This document shows, piece after piece, positions 48,060-55,866 of a stretch of 64,000 nucleotides of DNA. Location of the stretch: the NCBI RefSeq assembly GCF_005222485.1, contig NZ_CP029078.1, positions 3,841,501 through 3,905,500 on the forward strand. Reading direction: 5' to 3'. Source of the DNA: Streptomyces griseoviridis (GTDB lineage: Bacteria > Actinomycetota > Actinomycetes > Streptomycetales > Streptomycetaceae). The first letter of the stretch is position 1. Each line of letters opens with the position of its first letter. Position numbers and translations under genes: made by a program. The notes beneath the pieces were generated by a model. That model saw only the letters and a program-made list of their open reading frames with translations. It did not search any database and was not told where the DNA came from.

Positions 48060-48198
48060 CGGAGGGCCCCTTCACCCTGCGTGACCTGTGCGGAAGTTGC
48101 GCGTCCGCCTTCCCTCCAATGTCGCACATTTTGCCGATTTCGCCCTCCGCTGCCGGAGAACGTCCACGGCGCCGCGCGGATTCGGGACCGTCTCGCTC

Positions 48199-48229
48199 TT
48201 GCAAAGGGTTCGCAAGAACTCACTATCAT
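48199..48229 (+). promoter_or_regulatory. Nur box overlapping the cbiM promoter
   Basis: TTGCAA-AGGGT-TCGCAA (48199-48215) matches the Streptomyces Nur consensus tTGCaa-N5-ttGCAA at all capital positions. The first half doubles as a -35 box, 19 bases before TATCAT (48224-48229), and the GTG of cbiM follows at 48236. Nickel-loaded Nur would repress the transporter, and transcription would be leaderless. Confidence 0.8.
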
Positions 48230-48235
48230 CAGACG

Positions 48236-49327
48236 GTGCATGTCCCTGACGGATTCATCAACGCCCCTGTCTCCGCCGCGACCGGAGTCGTCGCCGCCTG
48301 TGCCATCGCCGTGAGCCTGCGCGGCGCGCGCCGCGAACTGGCGGGCACCGCCCTGGCCGGCGACGGCGAGCCGGGAGGCGAACGCACCGCGCCGCTCGCG
48401 GGGCTCGTCGCCGCCTTCATCTTCGCCGTCCAGATGCTCAACTTCCCGGTCGCCGCCGGGACCAGCGGCCATCTGCTGGGCGGCGCGCTCGCCGCGATCC
48501 TGGTCGGCCCCTGCACCGGCGTCCTCTGCGTCTCGGTGGTCCTGCTGATGCAGGGCATCCTCTTCGCCGACGGCGGGCTGACCGCGCTCGGCGTGAACAT
48601 CACCGACATGGCGATCGTCACCACGGTCGTCGCCTACGGCGTCTTCCGCGGGCTGCTGAAGGTGCTGCCGCGCGGCCGCCGCTCGATCACCGGCGCGGCC
48701 TTCGTCGCCGCGCTGCTCTCGGTGCCGGCCGCCGCCGTCGCCTTCACCCTGCTGTACGCGATCGGCGGCACCACCGACGTCTCGCTCGGCAAGGTCGCCA
48801 CCGCCATGATCGGCGTGCACCTGCTGATCGGGATCGGCGAGGCGGTGATCACCGCGCTCACCGTGGGCGCCGTCATCGCCGTCCGCCCCGACCTCGTGTA
48901 CGGCGCGCGCGGGCTGACCAGGCAGCGGCTGCGGCTGCGGGTCGACGGCGAACTCGTCGACCTTCCCGCCGCTCCCGACGCTCCCGCCGCCGACCCCGAG
49001 CCGGTGGCCGCCGCGCCCCGCACCTCCCGCCGGGCGCTGTGGATCACCGGCCTGGTGACCTCCCTCGTGCTGGCGGGCTTCGTCAGCTTCTACGCCTCGG
49101 CGAACCCCGACGGCCTGGAGAAGGTGGCCGCCGACCACGGCATCGACAGGACCGTCGAGGAGCACGCGTCGGCCGACTCCCCGCTCGCCGACTACGGCGT
49201 CAAGGACGTCGGCGACGCCCGGCTCTCCGGTGGCCTGGCCGGGGTGATCGGCGTCGGCGCGACCGTCGTCGCGGGCAGCGCGGTGTTCTGGGCCGTGCGG
49301 CGCAGGCGCGCGCCCGAGGCGTCCTGA
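48236..49327 (+). CDS. nikM: ECF metal transporter substrate subunit, CbiM/NikM with PDGLE domain
   Basis: 363-residue membrane protein combining the CbiM/NikM core (about 1-225) and a CbiN/PDGLE-type C-terminal part (about 255-360, SANPDGLEKVAADHG). The mature N-terminus begins V/M-H-V-P-D-G-F; His2 and the later N-terminal His form the metal site in NikM, so the leaderless GTG 48236 fits exactly. It selects Ni(II) or Co(II). The Nur box in the promoter and the lack of any cobalamin riboswitch favour nickel. It is the first gene of a three-gene operon with cbiQ- and cbiO-type genes. Confidence 0.88.
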   Translation: MHVPDGFINAPVSAATGVVAACAIAVSLRGARRELAGTALAGDGEPGGERTAPLAGLVAAFIFAVQMLNFPVAAGTSGHLLGGALAAILVGPCTGVLCVSVVLLMQGILFADGGLTALGVNITDMAIVTTVVAYGVFRGLLKVLPRGRRSITGAAFVAALLSVPAAAVAFTLLYAIGGTTDVSLGKVATAMIGVHLLIGIGEAVITALTVGAVIAVRPDLVYGARGLTRQRLRLRVDGELVDLPAAPDAPAADPEPVAAAPRTSRRALWITGLVTSLVLAGFVSFYASANPDGLEKVAADHGIDRTVEEHASADSPLADYGVKDVGDARLSGGLAGVIGVGATVVAGSAVFWAVRRRRAPEAS

Positions 49328-49328
49328 G

Positions 49329-50090
49329 ATGGGGGCGGGCCACGCGCACCGGCTGCACCGGCCGGGTGACTCCCGTGTGCACGCGCTGGCGCCGCACATC
49401 AAGCTGGCCGCGACGTTCGCCTTCGTGGTCGTCGTGGTGTCGACCCCGCGTGAGGCGATGTGGGCGTTCGGGGCGTACGCCGTGCTGCTCGCCGCCGTCG
49501 CGGTCGCCGCGCGGGTGCCCGCCGGGTTCCTGCTGAAGCGGCTGCTGATCGAGGTGCCGTTCGTGGCGTTCGCGGTGCTGATGCCGTTCGTGGCGAACGG
49601 CGAGCGGGTCGACGTCCTCGGCCTGTCGCTCAGCGTGAACGGCCTGTGGGGCGCCTGGAACGTCCTCGCCAAGGGCACCCTGGGCGTCGCCGCGTCGGTC
49701 CTGCTGGCCTCGACGACCGAACTGCGCGCCCTCCTGCTGGGCCTGCAACGGCTGCGGCTGCCGCCGCTGCTGGTGCAGATCGCGTCCTTCATGATCCGCT
49801 ACGGCGACGTCATCACCGACGAGATGCGGCGGATGCGGATCGCGCGCGAGTCCCGCGGCTTCGAGGCGCGCGGGATGCGGCACTGGGGCGTGCTCGCGAA
49901 GTCGGCGGGCGCGCTGTTCATCCGCTCCTACGAACGCGGCGAGCGGGTGCACCTGGCGATGGTCAGCCGCGGGTACGCCGGGTCGATGCCGGTGATCGAC
50001 GAGGTGCGCGCGGACCGGGCGCAGTGGTCGTACGCGCTGGCCCTCCCGGGTGCCGCCCTCCTCATCTGTCTGCTGGGATGGACCCTGTGA
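49329..50090 (+). CDS. cbiQ: ECF transporter T component (CbiQ/NikQ)
   Basis: 253-residue membrane protein of the EcfT/CbiQ family, coupling the ATPase to the substrate subunit. It shows HALAPHIKLAATFAFVV at the start, several membrane helices, and the cytoplasmic coupling helices with the EcfT Ala-Arg-Gly-type motifs (ARESRGFEARGM and MVSRGYAGSM). ATG 49329 starts one base after the cbiM stop, so it is tightly coupled. Confidence 0.92.
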   Translation: MGAGHAHRLHRPGDSRVHALAPHIKLAATFAFVVVVVSTPREAMWAFGAYAVLLAAVAVAARVPAGFLLKRLLIEVPFVAFAVLMPFVANGERVDVLGLSLSVNGLWGAWNVLAKGTLGVAASVLLASTTELRALLLGLQRLRLPPLLVQIASFMIRYGDVITDEMRRMRIARESRGFEARGMRHWGVLAKSAGALFIRSYERGERVHLAMVSRGYAGSMPVIDEVRADRAQWSYALALPGAALLICLLGWTL

Positions 50091-50932
50091 CCGACCCCGT
50101 GAACGACCTGGCGACCGACCCCGCGAACGATGCCGTGCCCGACGCGGCGCCCGGTGCGGCGAACCGCCCCGCGCCCGACCCGGCCGCCCCCGCGTCCCTG
50201 GAGGTCGCGGGGCTCGCCTTCGCCTACCCGGACGGCCATCAGGCCCTGTTCGGCGTCGACTTCCGGGTGGCGCGCGGCGAACGGGTCGCCCTGCTCGGCC
50301 CGAACGGCGCGGGCAAGACGACCCTCGTCCTGCACCTCAACGGCATCCTCACCGGCGGCGCCGGCACCGTGACGGTCGCCGGACTGCCCGTCGGCAGGCG
50401 GCACATGGCGGAGATCAGGCGCCGGGTCGGCATCGTCTTCCAGGACCCCGACGACCAGTTGTTCATGCCGACGGTCCGCGAGGACGTGGCGTTCGGCCCG
50501 GCGGCGGCCGGGCTGCGCGGCCCGGAGCTCGAGGAGCGGGTGGACCGGGCGCTGGCGCTGGTCGGCATGGGCGGGTTCAAGGACCGGCCGCCGCACCACC
50601 TGTCGTTCGGGCAGCGGCGCCGGGTGGCCGTGGCGACCGTGCTCGCGATGGAGCCGGAGATCCTCGTCCTGGACGAGCCGTCCTCCAACCTCGACCCGGC
50701 CTCCCGCCGCGAACTCGCCGACATCCTGCGCGCGTTGGACGTGACGGTGCTGATGGTCACGCACGATCTGCCGTACGCCCTCGAACTGTGCCCGCGGTCG
50801 CTGATCCTGAGCGAGGGCGTGATCGCGGCGGACGGGGCGACGGCGGAGGTGCTGGCGGACGACGCGCTGATGCGCGCGCACCGCCTGGAGCTGCCGTTCG
50901 GCTTCGACCCCCGCACGGCGGGCCGCCGCTGA
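50087..50932 (+). CDS. cbiO: ECF transporter ATPase (CbiO/NikO)
   Basis: 281-residue ABC ATPase energising metal uptake. Walker A is GPNGAGKTT, the Q-loop FQDPDDQLF is diagnostic for CbiO/EcfA, the signature reads LSFGQRRRVA and Walker B ILVLDEPSSNLD. The N-terminal 35 residues are an Ala/Pro/Asp-rich extension. GTG 50087 overlaps the cbiQ stop (GTGA); ATG 50078 in the same frame is an alternative. A terminator follows at 50939-50972. Confidence 0.93.
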   Translation: MTDPVNDLATDPANDAVPDAAPGAANRPAPDPAAPASLEVAGLAFAYPDGHQALFGVDFRVARGERVALLGPNGAGKTTLVLHLNGILTGGAGTVTVAGLPVGRRHMAEIRRRVGIVFQDPDDQLFMPTVREDVAFGPAAAGLRGPELEERVDRALALVGMGGFKDRPPHHLSFGQRRRVAVATVLAMEPEILVLDEPSSNLDPASRRELADILRALDVTVLMVTHDLPYALELCPRSLILSEGVIAADGATAEVLADDALMRAHRLELPFGFDPRTAGRR

Positions 50933-50938
50933 CAAGCG

Positions 50939-50972
50939 TGAAGCCCGCCCCGCGCGAGCGGGACGGGCTTCA
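50939..50972. terminator. Bidirectional terminator between cbiO and tRNA-Gly
   Basis: Arms 50939-50953 and 50958-50972 pair over 15 bp with one mismatch, loop GCGA. It follows cbiO by six bases and lies three bases beyond the 3' end of the minus-strand tRNA, so it can stop transcription from both sides. Confidence 0.85.
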
Positions 50973-50975
50973 TCG

Positions 50976-51048
50976 TGGAGCGCCGGGCAGGCCTTGCACC
51001 TGCATTTCCCCGCAGGAAGCGGGGCGTCTTTCCTTGGACCACCAACGC
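50976..51048 (-). tRNA. Atypical tRNA-Gly (UCC) with GUGC T-arm
   Basis: On the minus strand a full cloverleaf of 73 nt folds with encoded CCA. The acceptor GCGTTGG pairs with CCGGCGC (two G-U pairs at 4-69 and 5-68), discriminator U, then CCA. The D-arm GTC-N8-GAC has a three-pair stem and keeps G18G19. The anticodon arm CCCCG-CTTCCTG-CGGGG has U33 and anticodon UCC. The T-stem GCAGG/CCTGC is perfect, but its loop is TGCAAGG instead of TTCRANN, so the arm reads G-U-G-C rather than G-T-psi-C. That replacement is known from staphylococcal glycine tRNAs dedicated to peptidoglycan synthesis. A translational role, a cell-wall role, or a decaying gene are all open. Confidence 0.75.
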
Positions 51049-51145
51049 ACAACCAGTTACCGCGAGTTGTGGTGACCGGCTCAAGATCAATCATAGCCCA
51101 TGCCGGTCGGTGCGGAACACCTCGCTGCGGGGCAGTCTTCCTCCC

Positions 51146-52096
51146 ATGCGCCCCTCCTCCGCGTTCGTCCCGCCCCCCGGATACCGCGCCCGCCCGGCGG
51201 CGCCCGCCGACGCCGACGCGATCCACCACCTGGTGGCCGCCTGCGAGCGCACGGCGCACGGCGGCTCCCCGGCCGCGCCCGACGGCGTCGCCGCCCGGCT
51301 CGCCCTGCCCGGCGTCGATCCGGCGACGGACACGGTGCTCGTGCACGGGCCCGACGGCGCGCCCGCGGCCTGGGTCTGGGTGCGCGGGCGGCGGTGCGCG
51401 ATCGACGTCCACCCGGACCACCGGGGGCGCGGGCTCGGCGGCGCGCTGCTCGCGTGGGCGGAGGCGCGGGCCAGGCGGGCGGGCGACGACCGGCTGGCGC
51501 AGACCGTCGCGGACGGCGACCCGGCGGCCGGGGCGCTGCTGCGGTCCGCCGGGTACGCCCCGCTGGCCACCGAATGGCTGCTGGAGATCGCGCTGCCGGT
51601 GCCCGGCGGGGTGCCGAGGCCGCCCGAGGGCGTCACGGTGCGGCCGTTCTCCGCGGGCGACGAGCGGGCGGCCCACCGGCTGACCGAGGACGCGTTCGAC
51701 GAGTGGCAGCAGCGCAGGAAGCCCTACGCGGAGTGGGCCAAGCACTGCGTGGAGCGGCCGTCGTTCACGCCGTCGGCGTCGCCGCTGGCCTTCGACGGCG
51801 GCCGACTGGTGGGCGTGCTGCTGTCGTTGGACGATCCGGGGAGCGGGGAGGGGTATGTGGAGCGGCTCGCGGTGCGCCGGGACCAGCGGGGCCGCGGGCT
51901 GGCCCGGCTGCTGCTGATGACGGCGTTCCACGCCTTCGCGCTGCGGGGCAGGCGGGCCTGCACGCTCGGCACGCACACGGACACCGGCGCGCTGTCGCTG
52001 TACGAGCACCTCGGCATGACGGTCCGGCACAGCGCGACGGTCTACGGCAGGCCGTTGGCCGAGCGCGCGGACCCGGCGCAGGCAACGCGGGCGTAA
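51146..52096 (+). CDS. Tandem GNAT acetyltransferase (MshD-like layout)
   Basis: 316-residue protein with two GNAT domains. Domain 1 (about 10-155) has IDVHPDHRGRGLGGALL; domain 2 (about 165-305) has RLAVRRDQRGRGLARLLL and ends with ALSLYEHLGM. The double-GNAT layout is that of mycothiol synthase, but the length and motif details do not prove that function. It may acetylate an amine or aminoglycoside-type substrate. ATG 51146 is chosen; a weak TTCCTCCC-type purine-poor leader precedes it, so the start is uncertain. Confidence 0.85.
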   Translation: MRPSSAFVPPPGYRARPAAPADADAIHHLVAACERTAHGGSPAAPDGVAARLALPGVDPATDTVLVHGPDGAPAAWVWVRGRRCAIDVHPDHRGRGLGGALLAWAEARARRAGDDRLAQTVADGDPAAGALLRSAGYAPLATEWLLEIALPVPGGVPRPPEGVTVRPFSAGDERAAHRLTEDAFDEWQQRRKPYAEWAKHCVERPSFTPSASPLAFDGGRLVGVLLSLDDPGSGEGYVERLAVRRDQRGRGLARLLLMTAFHAFALRGRRACTLGTHTDTGALSLYEHLGMTVRHSATVYGRPLAERADPAQATRA

Positions 52097-52187
52097 CGAT
52101 CCCGTGGGCGCGCGGACACCCGGGAATCGCGGCATGCCGGGGGGTGTTGCGCCAGAGGCGGTGGACGAGTGGGAGGGACGTGGGGGC

Positions 52188-53387
52188 GTGGACGTGAACG
52201 GTGTGGTGGCCGGTGGTTTCGAGCCGGTCAGGGACGCGTTCGCGCGGAACTTCACGGCGCTCGGGGACCGGGGCGCGGCCGTCGCCGTCTACCGGGACGG
52301 GCACCGGGTCGTCGATCTGTGGGCCGGTACCAAGGACGTCGACGGGACGGCGCCCTGGGAGCACGGCACCGCGCAGATCGTGCGGTCGGCGACGAAGGGC
52401 GTGGCCGCGGCCGTCGTGCTGCTGCTGTCCCAGCGCGGGGAACTCGACCTGGACGCGCCGGTCGGCGTGTACTGGCCGGAGTTCAAGGCGGCGGGCAAGG
52501 AGCGGACGCGGGTGTGGCACCTGCTCGCGCACCGGGCCGGGGTGCCCGTCCTCGACCGGCCGCTGACCCTGGCCGAGGCGGCGGACCCGGCGCTCGGCGC
52601 GGAGGCGGTCGCGGCCCAGGCGCCCGCCTGGGAGCCCGGCACGGACCACGGCTACCACGCGCAGACCTTCAGCTGGCTGACCGGTGAGCTGGTGCGGCGC
52701 GTCACCGGCGGGCGGACGGTCGGTGAGCTGATCGCCGAGGAGATCGCGGGGCCGCTCGGCGCCGAACTGTGGCTGGGGCTGCCTGAGTCGCAGACGGCGC
52801 GGGTCGGCAGGGTGGGCCGGGTCGAGGCGCCCGAGCAGCCGGGCGGGCTGCGCACCCGCCCCAAGCGCGCGGTCTCGGAGGCGTACGCGGACCCGGCGTC
52901 CCTGACCCGGCGGGCGTTCGCCGCGATCACCCCGCTGCCCGACGAGAACGACCCCGGCTACCGGGCCGCCGCGCTGCCCGCGTCGAGCGGCATCGCCACG
53001 GCCGACGGGCTGGCGCGTTTCTACGCGTCGCTGATCGGTGAAGTGGACGGCGGGAGGCGGCTGTTCACACCGGAGACGGTGGCGGCGGCCCGTACCGAGC
53101 GCAGCGCGGGCCCGGACCGGGTCCTGGTGGTGGGCACCCGCTTCGGCCTCGGCTCCATGCTGCACTCACCGGCGTCCCCGCTGCTGTCCGCGGGCTCCTT
53201 CGGCCACCCGGGCAGGGGCGGCTCCCTGGGCTTCGCCGACCCGGAGTCGGGCATCGCCTTCGGCTATGTGACCAACGGCTTCCGCACGGGCGTGACGGCG
53301 GACCCGAGGGCGCAGGCGCTGGTACGGGCGCTGCGGCGGTCGCTGGAGGAGAACGGCCGGCCGGTCCCGCCGGCTATCCGGCTCTGA
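52188..53387 (+). CDS. Beta-lactamase-fold serine hydrolase (esterase-like)
   Basis: 399-residue class C beta-lactamase/EstB-type hydrolase without a signal peptide, hence probably cytosolic and an esterase or peptidase. The S-x-x-K motif is RSATKG (about 64-69), the Tyr motif lies in DHGYHAQTFSWL, and the third box is represented by FGHPGRGGS near the C-terminus. GTG 52188 follows GGGAGGG; GTG 52194 is an alternative. It converges on the DMT exporter gene, overlapping by 14 bp at the 3' ends. Confidence 0.88.
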   Translation: MDVNGVVAGGFEPVRDAFARNFTALGDRGAAVAVYRDGHRVVDLWAGTKDVDGTAPWEHGTAQIVRSATKGVAAAVVLLLSQRGELDLDAPVGVYWPEFKAAGKERTRVWHLLAHRAGVPVLDRPLTLAEAADPALGAEAVAAQAPAWEPGTDHGYHAQTFSWLTGELVRRVTGGRTVGELIAEEIAGPLGAELWLGLPESQTARVGRVGRVEAPEQPGGLRTRPKRAVSEAYADPASLTRRAFAAITPLPDENDPGYRAAALPASSGIATADGLARFYASLIGEVDGGRRLFTPETVAAARTERSAGPDRVLVVGTRFGLGSMLHSPASPLLSAGSFGHPGRGGSLGFADPESGIAFGYVTNGFRTGVTADPRAQALVRALRRSLEENGRPVPPAIRL

Positions 53388-54219
53388 GCATCAGCCCTAT
53401 CCCCGCCACCAGCAGCACGGCGGCGGCTATCCGCGGGGCGCCGAAGCGCTCCTTGAAGAAGATCGCGCCGATCGCGGCGCCGACGATGATCGAGGACTCG
53501 CGCAGCGCGGAGACGGGGGCGAGGTCGGCCCTGGTCTGGGCCCACAGGACCAGGCCATAGGCGAGCACCGAGAGGGCGGCGCCGAGCAGCCCGAGCCCCG
53601 CGTGGGGGCGCAGCACGGTGAGGATCTCGCCGCGCCATCTGAGGTAGGCGTAGACGGGGATGACGAGCCCTTCCAGGGCCATCAGCCAGGCGATGTAGCC
53701 GAGGGCGGTTCCGGAGGCGCGGACGCCGAGCCCGTCGACGACGGTGTACGCGGCGATGGTGACGCCGGTCGCCAACGCGGCGCCGATGGCCGCCCAGTTG
53801 GGCCGTGCGCCGCGCATGCCCCACATCGCGACGCCGGTCAGTCCGGCGCAGGACAGCGCGATCCCGGCCGCCGCCCAGCCGTCCGGCACCTCGTGCGCGA
53901 AGGCGGCGGCCAGCGCGGTGACGACCAGGGGCGCGGTGCCGCGCGCGATCGGGTAGGCCTGCCCGAAGTCACCGAGCTTGAACGACCGCATGAGCAGCAG
54001 GTAGTAGGCGACGTGGATGAGCCCGGAGACGATCAGGTACGGCCACGCGGCGGCCGCGGGGAACCCGGCGAACGGCGCCAACGCCAGACCGATCAGCAGC
54101 CCGCCGCCGGATATCAGGGTGAAGCCGACCACCTTGTCGGTGATCTGGTGGGCGATGGCGTTCCAGCTGGCGTGGGTGACGGCGGCCAGCAGTACGGCGG
54201 CGGCGACCAGCGGCGTCAC
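53374..54219 (-). CDS. DMT-family (EamA) transporter
   Basis: 281-residue inner-membrane protein with ten predicted helices in two EamA repeats. VTHASWNAIAHQ at the start and the ALRESSIIVGAAIGAIFFKERFG segment near the end are typical. Substrates of this family are metabolites such as amino acids; none can be assigned. GTG 54219 overlaps the stop of the YbaK gene (GTGA), so the two are co-translated. Confidence 0.9.
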   Translation of the reverse strand: MTPLVAAAVLLAAVTHASWNAIAHQITDKVVGFTLISGGGLLIGLALAPFAGFPAAAAWPYLIVSGLIHVAYYLLLMRSFKLGDFGQAYPIARGTAPLVVTALAAAFAHEVPDGWAAAGIALSCAGLTGVAMWGMRGARPNWAAIGAALATGVTIAAYTVVDGLGVRASGTALGYIAWLMALEGLVIPVYAYLRWRGEILTVLRPHAGLGLLGAALSVLAYGLVLWAQTRADLAPVSALRESSIIVGAAIGAIFFKERFGAPRIAAAVLLVAGIGLMLRAG

Positions 54220-54710
54220 GAGGTGCGCTCGCGCACGTCCACCAGTACGCCGCCGGCCTGCGCGATCAGTTCCTTCGGCTCGATCGGGAAGACGCTGTGG
54301 GGGGTGCCGGCGGCGGCCCACACCACGTCGTGCTCCAGGAGCGACCGGTCGGCGAGCACCCGGGTCCTGGTGGCGTGCCCGAAGGGCGGCACCCCGCCGA
54401 TGGCGTACCCGGTGGCCTCCCGGACGACGTCGGCCTTGGGCCGGGTCACCTTCGCGGCGCCCAACTCGGCCCGCACCCGCTCGACGTCGACGCGGGAGGC
54501 GCCGTCCATGAGCACCAGTACGGGCACGCCGTCGGCGGCGAAGATCAGGGACTTGCAGATCTGGCTCAGCTCGCACCCGACGGCGGCGGCGGCCTCGGCG
54601 GCGGTCCTGGTGGCCTCGGGGAACCGCCGGACCCGCCCGATCAGCAGGTCGAGCCCCCGCTCCCGCAGGGCGTCGGCGAACCGGGGGTGAGCGTCATCGG
54701 AGGAGGTCAT
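54216..54710 (-). CDS. YbaK/aminoacyl-tRNA deacylase domain protein
   Basis: 164-residue stand-alone editing-type protein (YbaK/ProX superfamily) that hydrolyses mischarged aminoacyl-tRNA. It shows GCELSQICKSLIF with the conserved Lys, the YAIGGVPPFGHA segment and the C-terminal TPHSVFPIEPKELI. ATG 54710 is preceded by GAACGCG-type sequence without a clear ribosome site. It is co-translated with the DMT exporter downstream. Confidence 0.9.
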   Translation of the reverse strand: MTSSDDAHPRFADALRERGLDLLIGRVRRFPEATRTAAEAAAAVGCELSQICKSLIFAADGVPVLVLMDGASRVDVERVRAELGAAKVTRPKADVVREATGYAIGGVPPFGHATRTRVLADRSLLEHDVVWAAAGTPHSVFPIEPKELIAQAGGVLVDVRERTS

Positions 54711-54921
54711 GAGCAGCACGCTAGCGCCGCCCGAGCCCGGAACGCGAGCAGGTTCGCGGCCACGGACAAGCCGCTGCCGCCGCGGCGGCTCCCGCGCCGG
54801 CGGGGTCCCGTCGGTCACCGCGGACGGCCGGGGCAGATCACCGGACCTGAGTGCGCGCGCCCGCCAGGCAGCCGCCAAAAGCGTTGGACAACCCCCTTCC
54901 CCGACCGCCACCCTTCCGCTC

Positions 54922-55692
54922 ATGGACGTGACGCAGCAGCAGCTCTGGGATGTCGATGCCGCTCGTTCCTACGACACCCCGGGTACCGGCATGTTCGCGC
55001 CCGACGTGCTCGGGCCGACCGTCGAGCGGCTTGCCGAACTCGCGGCGGGCAAGGCCGCGTTGGAGTTCGCGATCGGGACCGGGCGGGTCGGGATTCCGCT
55101 GGCCGGGCGGGGGGTGCCGGTCACCGGGATCGAGCTGTCCGAGGCGATGGTGGCGCGGCTGCGCGAGAAGGCCGACGAGACGGCGCTGCCCGTGGTCATC
55201 GGGGACATGGCGACGACCGTCGTGCCGGGCACGTTCGGTCTCGTCTACCTCGTCTTCAACACCATCTCCAATCTGCAAACCCAGGACGAGCAGGTGGAGT
55301 GCTTCCGCAACGCGGCCCGGCATCTGGGGCCCGGCGGGCGGTTCGTGGTCGAGCTGTGGGTGCCCGAGCTGCGGAGGCTGCCGCCGGGGCAGTCGGCCAC
55401 CGTCTGGCGGTCGGAGTCCGGTTACGTCGGGATGGACGTGTACGACGTCCTCGAACAGCGGGCCGTCTCCCACCACTCCCACTTCGACGCGGAGGAGGCG
55501 CACCGCACCGGCAGGACGGACGCCGTGCGGCTCGGGCTCAGTCCGCACCGCTACATCTGGCCGTCCGAGCTGGACCTCATGGGCAGGCTCGGGGGATTCG
55601 AGCTGGAGAGCAGGCACGCGGACTGGTCGGGTGCCCCCTTCACCGCCGACTCCCGTTCGCACGTCTCGGTCTACCGGCTTCCTCCCAGCTGA
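54922..55692 (+). CDS. SAM-dependent class I methyltransferase
   Basis: 256-residue methyltransferase. Motif I is LEFAIGTGRVGIPLA (about 48-62), with the acidic IELSEAMVARL next and the DMATTVVPG and LVYLVFNTISNLQTQDEQ segments typical of a group of actinobacterial small-molecule methyltransferases. The C-terminal half carries a SPHRYIWPSELDLM segment. The substrate is unknown. It is transcribed away from the YbaK gene across about 210 bp without other features. Confidence 0.88.
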   Translation: MDVTQQQLWDVDAARSYDTPGTGMFAPDVLGPTVERLAELAAGKAALEFAIGTGRVGIPLAGRGVPVTGIELSEAMVARLREKADETALPVVIGDMATTVVPGTFGLVYLVFNTISNLQTQDEQVECFRNAARHLGPGGRFVVELWVPELRRLPPGQSATVWRSESGYVGMDVYDVLEQRAVSHHSHFDAEEAHRTGRTDAVRLGLSPHRYIWPSELDLMGRLGGFELESRHADWSGAPFTADSRSHVSVYRLPPS

Positions 55693-55782
55693 CCCCGGCC
55701 GGCCCGCGGCTGCCCGGCCGCGCCGCGCCGCCGTCGCCCCGTGACGAGTCCGTCCGCCGTGCCCGGTGCACCACGAGGAAGC

Positions 55783-55836
55783 GGCCTCCCGGGCCGGGGG
55801 TGCGGTGTGCTCCACCACGCCCCGGTCCGGGAGGCC
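55783..55836. terminator. Bidirectional terminator
   Basis: Seventeen-base arms (55783-55799 and 55820-55836) pair with a single G-U, around a 20-base loop that can itself pair. It separates the plus-strand methyltransferase and the minus-strand MMPL gene. Confidence 0.85.
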
Positions 55837-55866
55837 GCCGTCGGGTGCTCTCCCCCGTGCGGGCCG

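Noticed and set aside
48060..48235. Cobalamin riboswitch before cbiM
   Set aside because: The promoter elements place the transcription start at the GTG, leaving no leader, and no B12-box-like sequence is visible.
50976..51048. tRNA pseudogene only
   Set aside because: All stems, U33, the anticodon and an encoded CCA are intact, and a terminator and normal spacing follow; decay would be expected to break pairing. I therefore kept it as a gene with an unusual T-loop, not fully excluding decay.
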